Shown here: positions 45,765 to 53,427 of the stretch, piece after piece
Numbering within the stretch: position 1 is the stretch's first letter
Layout: every line of letters begins with the position of its first letter
Assembly: GCF_016863435.1 (NCBI RefSeq)
Contig: NZ_BOOW01000035.1
Span: forward strand, 62,001-126,000
Reading direction: 5' to 3'
Length of the DNA stretch: 64,000 bases
Source of the DNA: Sinosporangium siamense
GTDB lineage: Bacteria; Actinomycetota; Actinomycetes; Streptosporangiales; Streptosporangiaceae
Made by a program: the position numbers and the translations under genes
The notes under the pieces: generated by a model
What the model was told of the DNA's origin: nothing
Seen by the model: only the letters and a program-made list of their open reading frames with translations
Databases searched by the model: none

Positions 45765-46406
45765 GTGAACACGGCCGAATCCCTACGGCTACGGGATCTG
45801 CTGTCACCTACGCGCATTGCCGAGTATGAGATGCTTTGTGGCGGACAACTCACACGCGCCCTGCGGCTCCACTGTTGGAACACCGAGATAAGCGAAGCGT
45901 TCTACGGACCGCTCCAGTACCTCGAACTTGCGCTCCGTACAGTGATCACACGCGAGATGTCCGCCCTGCTCGGGCAGCCAGATTGGTGGGATAACCCCAC
46001 TGCCGACCTACACTTCGGCGCCGCGCAACGAATCGGCGAAGCACGCCGCCAGCTTGCCAGATCCGGACTTTCGGGAACCGCAGAGCAGATCACGGACGAA
46101 CTTCCATTCGGATTCTGGGTGTCCTTGCTCGGCTCCGGCAACACCTACGACCAGCGATTCTGGCGCACCGGGCTCCATCGCGCCTTTCCCGGCTACAGAG
46201 GACGCCGACGAGATCTTCACCGCAAACTCGACTACCTGCGCATCCTCCGAAACAAGATCGCACACCATGGAGCGATCCATCACCGACACCTCAGCGCGGA
46301 CCATGATGCGGTCCTGGAGTGCCTCGGCTTTATCGCCCCTGAGCTGGCCACCGTCGTACGACGGTACAGTCGAGTGCCCGTCGTGCTCGCCCGCCGCCCC
46401 ACCTGA
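45765..46406 (+). CDS. Abi-like HEPN-domain protein
   Basis: A 213-residue protein of the Abi-like (Abi_2, AbiD/F type) family. LQYLELALRTVITREM, FGFWVSLLGSGN and LDYLRILRNKIAHHGAIHHR are family blocks. RNKIAHH carries the R-x4-H motif of HEPN ribonucleases, so it probably cleaves RNA during phage infection and stops the cell. GTG at 45765 has GGAGAGG about 12 bases upstream. It stands between a cas remnant and a CRISPR array, fitting a defence island. Confidence 0.8.
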   Translation: MNTAESLRLRDLLSPTRIAEYEMLCGGQLTRALRLHCWNTEISEAFYGPLQYLELALRTVITREMSALLGQPDWWDNPTADLHFGAAQRIGEARRQLARSGLSGTAEQITDELPFGFWVSLLGSGNTYDQRFWRTGLHRAFPGYRGRRRDLHRKLDYLRILRNKIAHHGAIHHRHLSADHDAVLECLGFIAPELATVVRRYSRVPVVLARRPT

Positions 46407-46694
46407 CACACATCTGTCCGTACTCTTCTCTTCATGTCGATGTAGCCCGCCTGACCTGCCGTTGAGCATGTCAGCCAGAAGATCGGCACTGATGTCGGGA
46501 TGCATCGGCCGTACGAGCTGAGTCACTCGACGTTTACCGGATAGTCCAAGACGCCCGGTGCTGACGTCGTGTACTCGGGATCAGTGTCGTCAGTAGACAT
46601 CTGCTGCGGTGCAGACATAGTGGCAATGTTCACCCCCTCGGAGGGGCGGCGCCAGCCTTGCCGGACACGATGAGGTCACCGACGCAACCTGATC
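46407..46694. other. Gap between Abi gene and CRISPR array
   Basis: 288 bp without a supported gene. On the inferred minus-strand reading of the array this is the downstream end, so no leader function is expected. No repeat copy was found here. Confidence 0.4.
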
Positions 46695-47091
46695 ATTGTG
46701 ATGCTCATTGCCCTCGGAAGGCTGGTACTGGCCCGGGAGCGGCTGACGGGGGTGCTGCACTCCCGCCTTGCGATGCTCACCGATCCCCGAGGACCGGTGC
46801 TGCCCCGATCCGCGTGTTTACGTGGTGCCGGTGGAGGTGTTGCGATGCTCACCGATCCCTGAGGACCGGTGCTGGGACAAAGAGTTCGTGGTCAACGCCA
46901 GAAGCACTCAGGTTGCGATGCTCACCGATCCCTGAGGACCGGTGCTGTTTTGCGGGACTTCCAACTTCCGGCCGGCGGCACAGGTTGCGATGCTCACCGA
47001 TCCCTGAGGACCGGTGCTGACCGGCGGCACACACCGCTTCACCCTCGCCGGATCCGTTGCGATGCTCACCGATCCCTGAGGACCGGTGCTG
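46695..47091 (-). CRISPR. CRISPR array, six 36-bp repeats, five spacers
   Basis: Repeats lie at 46695-46730 (degenerate), 46767-46802 (two changes), 46839-46874, 46912-46947, 46984-47019 and 47056-47091. The plus-strand unit begins GTTGCGATGCTCACCGATCC and ends CTGAGGACCGGTGCTG. Spacers are 36, 36, 37, 36 and 36 bp. Read on the minus strand the repeat ends GCATCGCAAC, like the 3' handle of many repeats, and the degenerate copy is then at the distal end. This places the leader on the right (47092 onward) and transcription leftward. No complete cas operon is in the window. Confidence 0.95.
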
Positions 47092-47542
47092 GGCTCCCCA
47101 GCAGGCAATACGTCTGCGAGGGGTACTCCTACTCGCAGACTCGAGAGCCTAAATATCACCAATGCACCAATTAACGCTTCGGAACGCCTGGCGTGTCGCA
47201 TGAGCACTAGAGGTTCCTAGATCACTCGGCAATACACCCAAAACAGCACTTCAGGCCAGAAACGCCTGCATATGCGCGATGAACTGGAGAGGCTCGACGA
47301 CGTCGATGGGACTGATAGCTGTTCTCTTCTCAAACAACTGAAAATGTTCAGCCTAAACCAGGATCACGCACTCCTCATCATCCGATCCACTCAACGATCC
47401 CCCAACACCTCGATTCGTCCTTCTAGTCATTGATATGACTAGCCTTGCAGGGGACCGTAATACGTTGGGCTGGTTCGGGCCGTAGTCGGAGCCACAGGTT
47501 AGGACTGGTTCTTCGGGGGGGTTGTCAAAGCCTTCTCTCCCG
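47092..47542. other. Probable CRISPR leader and intergenic region
   Basis: The first 250 bp to the right of the array are less G/C-rich than the genome average (for example CTAAATATCACCAATGCACC at about 47150), as expected of a leader and promoter for a minus-strand array. The remainder up to the ATPase stop contains no supported gene. Confidence 0.45.
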
Positions 47543-48355
47543 TCAATCGGACAATCTCGCGGTCGGCGAATCCGCGCGGTCCCGCGCGCGGAGGATGAGG
47601 TGGGGAGTGCCGGTGACCGGCGTGGGGATGACATGCGCGTCGACGCCGAACACCTCTCCGACAAGGCGGGGAGTGAGGATGTCGTAGGGGGCGCCGTGGG
47701 CGACGACACGGCCGGCGGCCAAGACGTAGAGACGGTCGCAGTAGGCGGCGGCGAGATTGAGGTCGTGCAGGGCGGCGACGACCGTGGTGCCGGTCGAGGC
47801 GACCAGGTCGAGCAGTTCGAACTGGTGGCGCACGTCGAGGTGGTTGGTGGGTTCGTCGAGCACCAGGACGGGTGCCTGCTGGGCCAGGGCCCGTGCCAGC
47901 AGCACACGCTGCTTCTCTCCGCCGGACAGGGTCCCGTAGCGGCGGTCGGCCAAATGGGCCACCCCCGTGTGAGCGAGAGCGCCGGCGACGACGGCGTTGT
48001 CCTCGGCGGTGTCGGCGGCGAATGGGCGTTTGTGAGGGGTGCGCCCCATCGCGGCCATCTCCCAGGCCGTGACGTCGAAGTCGGAGCGGGTCTCCTGGGG
48101 CAGCGCGGCGACCAGCCGGGCGGCGCGGCGCGGCGTGAGCCGCCACAGGTCCTCGCCACCGACGGTGATGGTTCCCCTGCTGAGGGGCAGATGCCGGTAG
48201 ACGGCCCGCAGGAGGGTGCTCTTGCCGCTGCCGTTCGGGCCGACGACCCCCACACACGTCCCCGAGGGCGCGGTGAGGTCGACGCCGTTCACGATCGGGG
48301 TTCCGGCGACGGCGACGTGCACGTCGTGGAGGGTAAGGCTTGTCAAGACGTTCAC
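47543..48355 (-). CDS. FecE-type ABC ATPase of the peptide/SagB operon
   Basis: A 270-residue ATPase. Walker A is GPNGSGKSTLL, the signature LSGGEKQRVLLARAL, Walker B VLVLDEPTNHLD and the switch ALHDLNLAAAYCD, all standard for ferric-siderophore/B12 importers. GTG at 48355 overlaps the permease stop (GTGA). It is the last gene of an operon that starts with the small peptide at 53200, and is very like the ATPase at 10719. Confidence 0.93.
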   Translation of the reverse strand: MNVLTSLTLHDVHVAVAGTPIVNGVDLTAPSGTCVGVVGPNGSGKSTLLRAVYRHLPLSRGTITVGGEDLWRLTPRRAARLVAALPQETRSDFDVTAWEMAAMGRTPHKRPFAADTAEDNAVVAGALAHTGVAHLADRRYGTLSGGEKQRVLLARALAQQAPVLVLDEPTNHLDVRHQFELLDLVASTGTTVVAALHDLNLAAAYCDRLYVLAAGRVVAHGAPYDILTPRLVGEVFGVDAHVIPTPVTGTPHLILRARDRADSPTARLSD

Positions 48356-49440
48356 AATCCGGTGGTGTCGCGGGCTCGGCTGTGCACGAGCCAGAGGAAC
48401 AGCGGAGCGCCGATGACGCTGGTGACGATCCCGACCGGGAGCTCTTGCGGGTGCAGGGCGGTGCGTGCGGCGATGTCCACGAGCACGAGGAAGCCGGCGC
48501 CGGCGAGTGCCGCTACGGGGAGGAGGCGGCGGTGGTCGCTGCCGACGAGCAGCCGCGCCGCGTGCGGAATGATCAGGCCGATGAAGCCGACCCCTCCGGC
48601 CAGGGCGACCATGACGCCGGTGAGCAGCGCGATCAGCAGGAACAGGTGCCGGCGCAGGCGGGTGGCGGAGATGCCGAGAGCGGCGGCGGTCTCGTCGCCT
48701 AGTAGGAGGGTGTTCAGCGGTCTCGCCTGCGCGAGCAGAGCGAGCATCGTGAGGGCGAGCACGAACGCGGGCAGCCCCAGCGCCGCCCAGTTCGCCTCGG
48801 CGAGGCTGCCGAACAGCCAGAACAGCACCGAATGGGTGGTGCCTGGATCGTCGGCCTGGAGCACGAGGAAGCTGGTGAGACCGGACAGGGCGTAGGTGAC
48901 GGCCATCCCGGCGAGAATGAGGCGCAGCGGCGCGAGAGTGCCTCCAGCGCGGGCCAAGGCGTAGACGACGGCGAACGCGGCCAGTGCGCCGGCAAAGGCC
49001 GCCATCCCGGTGGAGGCGCCGCCGAGGGGGGACACGCCGGTCACGATCACGGCCACCGCCCCCACGGCGGCGCCATAGGTCAGACCGAGGACATACGGAT
49101 CGGCCAGTGGGTTGCGCACGAGTGCCTGGGTGGCGGCTCCGGAGACGGCGAGTCCCGCGCCCACCAGCGCGGCGAGCAGTGCCCTGGGCAGTCTGAGGTT
49201 CCACACCACGGTGTCCTGACTGGCGCTCCATTCGGTGGGGTCTTCCTGGCCGGTCAGGTGCTGAACGATGATGCGGAATACGGTGCCGGCCGGGATGTCG
49301 ACCGTGCCGAGCAGAACGGATGCGGCGAGGCCCGCGATGAGCACGCCGACCAGGGCGATGTAGGCGGCCGAGGTGATGCGGCCGTCCCGTGCCCGTGGGC
49401 GGGTCTTCTTCGGGGGTGGCCCGGCCGGGCGCGGGTTCAT
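48352..49440 (-). CDS. FecCD-type ABC permease of the peptide/SagB operon
   Basis: A 362-residue permease. WNLRLPRALLAALVGAGLAV, QALVRNPLADPYVLGLTYGA, GFIGLIIPHAARLLVG and LPVGIVTSVIGAPLF are the four canonical FecCD segments, with about ten membrane helices. ATG at 49440 overlaps the stop of the lipoprotein gene by 4 nt. It would carry a metal-metallophore complex across the membrane. Confidence 0.93.
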   Translation of the reverse strand: MNPRPAGPPPKKTRPRARDGRITSAAYIALVGVLIAGLAASVLLGTVDIPAGTVFRIIVQHLTGQEDPTEWSASQDTVVWNLRLPRALLAALVGAGLAVSGAATQALVRNPLADPYVLGLTYGAAVGAVAVIVTGVSPLGGASTGMAAFAGALAAFAVVYALARAGGTLAPLRLILAGMAVTYALSGLTSFLVLQADDPGTTHSVLFWLFGSLAEANWAALGLPAFVLALTMLALLAQARPLNTLLLGDETAAALGISATRLRRHLFLLIALLTGVMVALAGGVGFIGLIIPHAARLLVGSDHRRLLPVAALAGAGFLVLVDIAARTALHPQELPVGIVTSVIGAPLFLWLVHSRARDTTGL

Positions 49441-50570
49441 GAGGCGGGATGCAACTGGCCGGCGAGTTCGACCACGGCATCCGCGTTGCGGACACCGCCG
49501 ACCGAGGCCGACTCGTAGACCAGCCGGGCGAACCGCCGCTCGGTCACCGCGCGCACCCCGCGCAGGGCCGCGTTGCCGGTCAGGAACTTCTCGGCTTCGG
49601 CGAAGCGGGCCTCGTTGGCGGCGGGGTCGCCCTTGTCGTAGACGACGATCAGAATGACCTGCGGGTCACGGGCGACCACCTCCTCCCAGCCGACCTTGGT
49701 GTAGGCCTGGTTCCGGTCACCGAAGACGTTGCGGCCACCGGCGGTCTCGATGACCGCGTTGACGGCCTGCCGGTTGCCGGGCGCGTAAGGGGTGGCGGTC
49801 CCCTCGTCGTATTCGAACGGAAACACCGTGGGCCTCTCGGCGTCGGCGAGTCTTCCGGCCTTCGCCTTCACCGCGGCGACCTTCTGCTCCATATCGGCGA
49901 TGACCTGTCTCGCCCGGTCGGGCACCCCGAAAATCAGGCCGAGGTTCTCAAGGTCGCGCCGTACCAGCCCGAAGTCGGTCTGCGGGGCGGTCACCGCCGA
50001 CTTGCACGCGGTGGAAAGAGCCAGATAGGAGGGTATTCCGGCGCCCGCCAGCTCAGCCTGTGAGATCGCGCCGGCCGCCTCGAAGTTGCTGGCGAATCCG
50101 CCGAGGACCAGATCGGGATCGGCCGACAGCAACTCCTCCTTCGGCACCGGCTTGTATCCGCTGCCCGCGGTGTACTTCCCCGACAGTGAGGGGATGCGGG
50201 CGATCTGTGCCGAGAACCGCTGCGGCAGGCTGCCCGGCCGCGGCTCCTGTCCCACCGCCGCCACCCGGTCGCCGAGGCCGAGCCAGAGCATCAGCTCCAG
50301 CACACTCGGCGTGAGCACTACGACGCGCTTGGGCGGGGAATCGACGACGGATTTGACGCCGTTGCAGTCGGTGACGGTGGCTGCGGTGGATTCGGGTGTC
50401 CCGGTGGCCGGCGTTCGGGCCGGATGAGCTTGCCGGCCGGAGGTGTCCGCGCATGCGGCTGCCAGCAGCATCGCCGCCGCTGCGGCCAGCGACACGGCGG
50501 TGCGAAGCGTCCGCGCGCCTCCGGCGGACCTTGATCGCCTGTAGTGGAAGCCGTGCACCGGCATGTCCAT
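49437..50570 (-). CDS. FecB-type metallophore-binding lipoprotein of the peptide/SagB operon
   Basis: A 377-residue binding lipoprotein. The signal ends in the lipobox AAAC (about residues 38-41), then a Thr/Pro linker. CNGVKSVVDSPPKRVVVLTP is the usual first strand region, SADPDLVLGGFASN the family middle, and AGGRNVFGDRNQAYTKVGWE the second-lobe signature. ATG at 50570 overlaps the MFS stop (TGATG). A downstream ATG at 50564 is also possible. It should capture the metallophore and hand it to the permease. Confidence 0.92.
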   Translation of the reverse strand: MDMPVHGFHYRRSRSAGGARTLRTAVSLAAAAAMLLAAACADTSGRQAHPARTPATGTPESTAATVTDCNGVKSVVDSPPKRVVVLTPSVLELMLWLGLGDRVAAVGQEPRPGSLPQRFSAQIARIPSLSGKYTAGSGYKPVPKEELLSADPDLVLGGFASNFEAAGAISQAELAGAGIPSYLALSTACKSAVTAPQTDFGLVRRDLENLGLIFGVPDRARQVIADMEQKVAAVKAKAGRLADAERPTVFPFEYDEGTATPYAPGNRQAVNAVIETAGGRNVFGDRNQAYTKVGWEEVVARDPQVILIVVYDKGDPAANEARFAEAEKFLTGNAALRGVRAVTERRFARLVYESASVGGVRNADAVVELAGQLHPAS

Positions 50571-51835
50571 CAAGACGGACCTTTCTCAGATGGTTGGACG
50601 GCGTTCCCCGACCGCTGAGGCGGAGCCGTTCCGGTCGAATCGGCGGTTTCGCGCCCGCCGAGGAGCTTTGGGCGGGCGACGAGAGCGGCGAGTACGGCAA
50701 AGCCCGCAGCCACGGCGAACACGACGGCCGACGGCGTGCCCGAACCGGCGAGCGTGCCTGCCACGAGGTTGCCCAGCGCCGATCCGGCGAAGGTCGCCGT
50801 GATCCCCCAGGAGAAGGCCTCGGTGAGGGTCCCCTCCGGGGAGCATCGGCCGACGAGCTCGAAGTTGCAGATGACGAAGGGGGCGAGGAAGAAGCCGGCG
50901 GACACCGACAGCGCCACAAGCGCGGGCACGTTCGGGGCGGCGGCGAGCAGCAAGACGCCGCAGGCATATCCCGCCAGGATCACCCGCAGGCGGGCGGAGG
51001 CGTCGGAGCGCCACGACCTGGCGCCGTAGAGCAGCCCGCCGATCAGACTCCCGGCGCCGAACGCCGCCAGCGCCATGCCCCCGGCGGCGGGGTCGGACTC
51101 CGCGTCGGCGAACTCCACGAAGCCGAGGCGCAGCACACCGAGCAGCGCCCCGGTGAGCACGGACACGGCCAGCAGGAGAAGGACACCCGGCGACTTCAGC
51201 GGCCCGGCCAGGCTGCCCGCGCGGCGGGCAGGCGTCCAGGAACGCGACGGCGGCAACGTGCTGAACCAGAGTGTGCCGGCGAGAAGCACGAATGCGCAGC
51301 CGCCCACCGCCCAGCTCGGTCCCGCCGCCGCGCTGACGGCGGTGACCAGCAGTGGCCCGGCGATCAACGCGAGATCAAGCACCATGGCGTCGACGGTCAG
51401 CGCGGTGCGCCGGATCCCCTCGTCGGCGATCACCGAGGTCCACAGAGCCCGGGCCGCGGCGGCCACGGGGGGCAGCGACAACCCCACCGCCGCGGCCCAG
51501 CCGGCGAGAACCTCCGTGCTCGGCGCCAGGTGGGCCGCCAGCAGCAGGCCGGTGAACGCCAAAGCGTTGACGCCGGCAGCGATCGTCAGCGGCCGGGTGT
51601 GCCCGAATCGGTCGACGAGGCGGCCGTGCACCGGCACCCCGACGGCGTAGGCCACGCCGCTCGCGGCGGTGACCACCCCCGCGGCCAGATAGGAACCGGT
51701 CCGCTCCACTGCCAGCAGCAGCACCGCGAAGACGTACGCCTGCAGGGGCACTCGTGCGCACACACCCACCACCAGCAGTGACGGCACCCACCTGTGCCGC
51801 CATAACCGCAGGTATTGGGACGCCGATCCGCTCAC
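50570..51835 (-). CDS. MFS transporter of the peptide/SagB operon
   Basis: A 421-residue major facilitator with 12 membrane segments. PVHGRLVDRFGHTRPLTIAA is the loop 2-3 motif. Its GTG start overlaps the SagB-type dehydrogenase stop, and its own stop overlaps the lipoprotein start, so it is translated between a tailoring enzyme and an importer. Export of the mature product is the natural inference. Confidence 0.88.
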   Translation of the reverse strand: MSGSASQYLRLWRHRWVPSLLVVGVCARVPLQAYVFAVLLLAVERTGSYLAAGVVTAASGVAYAVGVPVHGRLVDRFGHTRPLTIAAGVNALAFTGLLLAAHLAPSTEVLAGWAAAVGLSLPPVAAAARALWTSVIADEGIRRTALTVDAMVLDLALIAGPLLVTAVSAAAGPSWAVGGCAFVLLAGTLWFSTLPPSRSWTPARRAGSLAGPLKSPGVLLLLAVSVLTGALLGVLRLGFVEFADAESDPAAGGMALAAFGAGSLIGGLLYGARSWRSDASARLRVILAGYACGVLLLAAAPNVPALVALSVSAGFFLAPFVICNFELVGRCSPEGTLTEAFSWGITATFAGSALGNLVAGTLAGSGTPSAVVFAVAAGFAVLAALVARPKLLGGRETADSTGTAPPQRSGNAVQPSEKGPS

Positions 51836-53028
51836 CCGATGGCACTGCCGGCCGAGGTATCGGCCGGATGTGCTGCGACAAGCCGGCGGGGAACGGTGAG
51901 GCCGGCCCGGCTAATCCCCGCAGGCATGCCGGTCTCGCCCAGCACTGGCACCCCGGCACCGAACATATACATCGCTCCTTCAGAGAACCCGTCAAGGCCG
52001 AGCGCCTCGTCGAGCTCCTCGTCCCGGAACGCGGCACTCTGCCAGGCGCCCAATCCGACAGCGGTCGACGTCAACACAAAGGTCTGTCCCAGATGCCCGG
52101 CCGACAGCAACGTAACCCGCAACGCCCGCGAATGCCGGTACTTATACATAGTCCGCTCGAAAACCACAGTTACAAAGCAGACGAAAGCCGAGGGTGTGCA
52201 CATCTCCGACTCATAGGTGAGCCGGTGCAGCCGCGCCCGGTCGAAATCCGCGTCGACGAGTTCCAGCGCGTGCACCTCGGCGTTGTAGTGGTAGAGCCCC
52301 GGCGGCACGTCTTGAACGTCGAGCACCGCGACATAGCCCTCCAACTCGTGCCGGGCTCCTCCGCACGGACTGGTTCGCAGCATCAACGTGCCGAGATCAC
52401 CGGCGTCGTACAACTGCATCGGGGCGAACGTGTAAAACAGCGTCGTCGACAACTGCGCCAGGCTCACGGCCTCACCGGTGAAGACGCGGTGTGTCCGCCG
52501 CCGCGTCAGCACATCCCCGAAGGTGTCCCCGAGCGGCAGGAACGCGCGCGGCAGATAGACGCGCGGTGCGTCGGGATAGGACTTGAAGATGGGCGGCGGA
52601 GTTCCACCGGTCTGCCGCACCCAGCGCGCGTCCGAGCGGCGCTGCTCCAGGCTGTCGCCGGTATAGATCGTGTTGCGGGTGCCGAAATGGAAGAAGCGCG
52701 CCTCCTCCCCCCAGTCGCGCCACGCTTCCAGGAAGCGCTCTTCCCGCGACTCGCCCTGCCGGTCGATCAGCAATCCGGCTTCGGCGAGCGACAGGACGGC
52801 CTCCCGCACCGACTCCGCGTCGAACTCACCAAGAGAGGCGGCGACCTTCTCCACCGTCGACCAGTCCGTGAAGTGCTCCAGAAGTTCCACCGCCTGCGGG
52901 TCCACGGCCACCGCGTTTTCGGCCTCGGTGTCGGTGGAGCGGCGCTCCAGGTAGTTCTCGGCCGTCAACTCTCCGTCGTGCCAATAGATCACCAATGTTC
53001 GCGCCCGCCGGAACTCCGTCTGCGTCAC
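51832..53028 (-). CDS. SagB-type dehydrogenase with PqqD/RRE-like N-terminal domain
   Basis: A 398-residue protein. Residues about 40-95 (AVDPQAVELLEHFTDWSTVE, VREAVLSLAEAGLLIDR) form a PqqD/RRE-like winged helix of the type that binds precursor peptides. Residues about 165-390 are a nitroreductase-fold flavin domain of the SagB type: TRRRTHRVFTGEAVSLAQLS, LRTSPCGGARHELEGYVAVL, PPGLYHYNAEVHALELV. Known relatives oxidise azolines in RiPPs. No cyclodehydratase (YcaO) is nearby, so the reaction is unclear. GTG at 53028 follows GGGAGGAGC. It lies 97 bp after the 24-codon peptide. Confidence 0.85.
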   Translation of the reverse strand: MTQTEFRRARTLVIYWHDGELTAENYLERRSTDTEAENAVAVDPQAVELLEHFTDWSTVEKVAASLGEFDAESVREAVLSLAEAGLLIDRQGESREERFLEAWRDWGEEARFFHFGTRNTIYTGDSLEQRRSDARWVRQTGGTPPPIFKSYPDAPRVYLPRAFLPLGDTFGDVLTRRRTHRVFTGEAVSLAQLSTTLFYTFAPMQLYDAGDLGTLMLRTSPCGGARHELEGYVAVLDVQDVPPGLYHYNAEVHALELVDADFDRARLHRLTYESEMCTPSAFVCFVTVVFERTMYKYRHSRALRVTLLSAGHLGQTFVLTSTAVGLGAWQSAAFRDEELDEALGLDGFSEGAMYMFGAGVPVLGETGMPAGISRAGLTVPRRLVAAHPADTSAGSAIG

Positions 53029-53074
53029 GCAAGCTCCTCCCGCTCTCATCGTGCAAGGGCAACCCGACCCGACC

Positions 53075-53103
53075 GGTCGCCGCCGGAGGCTCCGGCGGCG
53101 ACC
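53075..53103 (-). promoter_or_regulatory. Large hairpin between the small peptide and sagB
   Basis: GGTCGCCGCCGGAG and its exact complement CTCCGGCGGCGACC flank a single G, giving a 13-14 bp stem with no mismatch, 22 bp downstream of the peptide stop. No T run follows. In RiPP operons a hairpin at this place often causes partial termination or stabilises the precursor message, so that precursor is made in excess over enzymes. Confidence 0.7.
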
Positions 53104-53125
53104 GTCTTCAACCCGCCTGGATCTG

Positions 53126-53200
53126 TCAGCCGTGGTTGTTCAGTAGCCGGCTGCGGGTCTTCTTCCGACGGACGACAATCTTGAGCGGCTTCTTGACCAT
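53126..53200 (-). CDS. 24-residue basic peptide, candidate RiPP precursor
   Basis: ATG at 53200 has GAGAGGAGG five bases upstream, the strongest ribosome binding site in the neighbourhood. The peptide begins MVKKPLKIVVRRKKTRS and ends RLLNNHG. Eight of 24 residues are Lys/Arg, with one Ser, one Thr, two Asn, one His and no Cys or acidic residue. A longer frame from 53293 would add 31 residues, but without a good ribosome binding site. It is followed by a hairpin and then the SagB-type gene. I do not recognise the family. It could alternatively be a leader peptide acting in attenuation. Confidence 0.65.
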   Translation of the reverse strand: MVKKPLKIVVRRKKTRSRLLNNHG

Positions 53201-53263
53201 GGAAGCCTCCTCTCCCGGAAGCGACTGGATCGACTTCCGGTCGTAGCCAGCGGATGTTTGATT

Positions 53264-53290
53264 AGTCGGCCGACTGGGCGCCCTAGTTCC
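53264..53290 (-). promoter_or_regulatory. Candidate ECF sigma promoter before the peptide gene
   Basis: On the minus strand GGAAC (53290-53286) is followed after 17 nt by CGACT (53268-53264), close to the common ECF promoter pattern GGAAC-N16-17-CGTC. The -10 part lies in the 12-bp palindrome AGTCGGCCGACT (53264-53275). An ECF sigma gene ends 120 bp upstream on the same strand. The leader would be about 58 nt. Confidence 0.45.
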
Positions 53291-53342
53291 CATAGATCGT
53301 GGCCTTTTTATGGATTGAGCCAGATATGCGGAAATTCGCGCC

Positions 53343-53427
53343 TTAGGCGGCACGGTCGTTTAGGCGGCACGGTCGTTTAGGCGGCACGGTCGTTTAGGCG
53401 GCACGGTCGTTTAGGCGGCACGGTCGG
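53343..53427 (-). repeat. Five tandem 17-bp repeats at the end of the sigma gene
   Basis: TTAGGCGGCACGGTCGT is repeated five times with one change in the last base. Read on the minus strand, each unit is ACGACCGTGCCGCCTAA, the codons for the last residues and stop of the sigma factor. The first unit is the real gene end, and the other four repeat the stop region downstream. The period is not a multiple of three. Confidence 0.9.

Noticed and set aside
46695-47091. Reading the array as type I-C, partner of the cas5d remnant
   Set aside because: The repeat is 36 bp and ends GCATCGCAAC on the inferred strand, unlike the usual I-C repeat, and the cas genes are broken. The type is left open.
46869-47174. 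Plus-strand protein frame with repeated CDAHRSLRTGA
   Set aside because: The protein repeat is only the translation of the CRISPR repeats.
47353-48255. Large frame overlapping the ATPase gene on the same strand
   Set aside because: It is an alternate frame with Ser/Pro/Arg-rich sequence; the ATPase motifs all lie in the 47543-48355 frame.
51832-53028. Classical thiazole/oxazole RiPP (SagBCD-type) cluster
   Set aside because: No YcaO cyclodehydratase is present and the candidate peptide has no Cys and just one Ser and one Thr.
53126-53293. A 55-residue form of the small peptide
   Set aside because: ATG at 53293 has no good ribosome binding site and lies upstream of the candidate transcription start. 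GAGAGGAGG marks ATG 53200.
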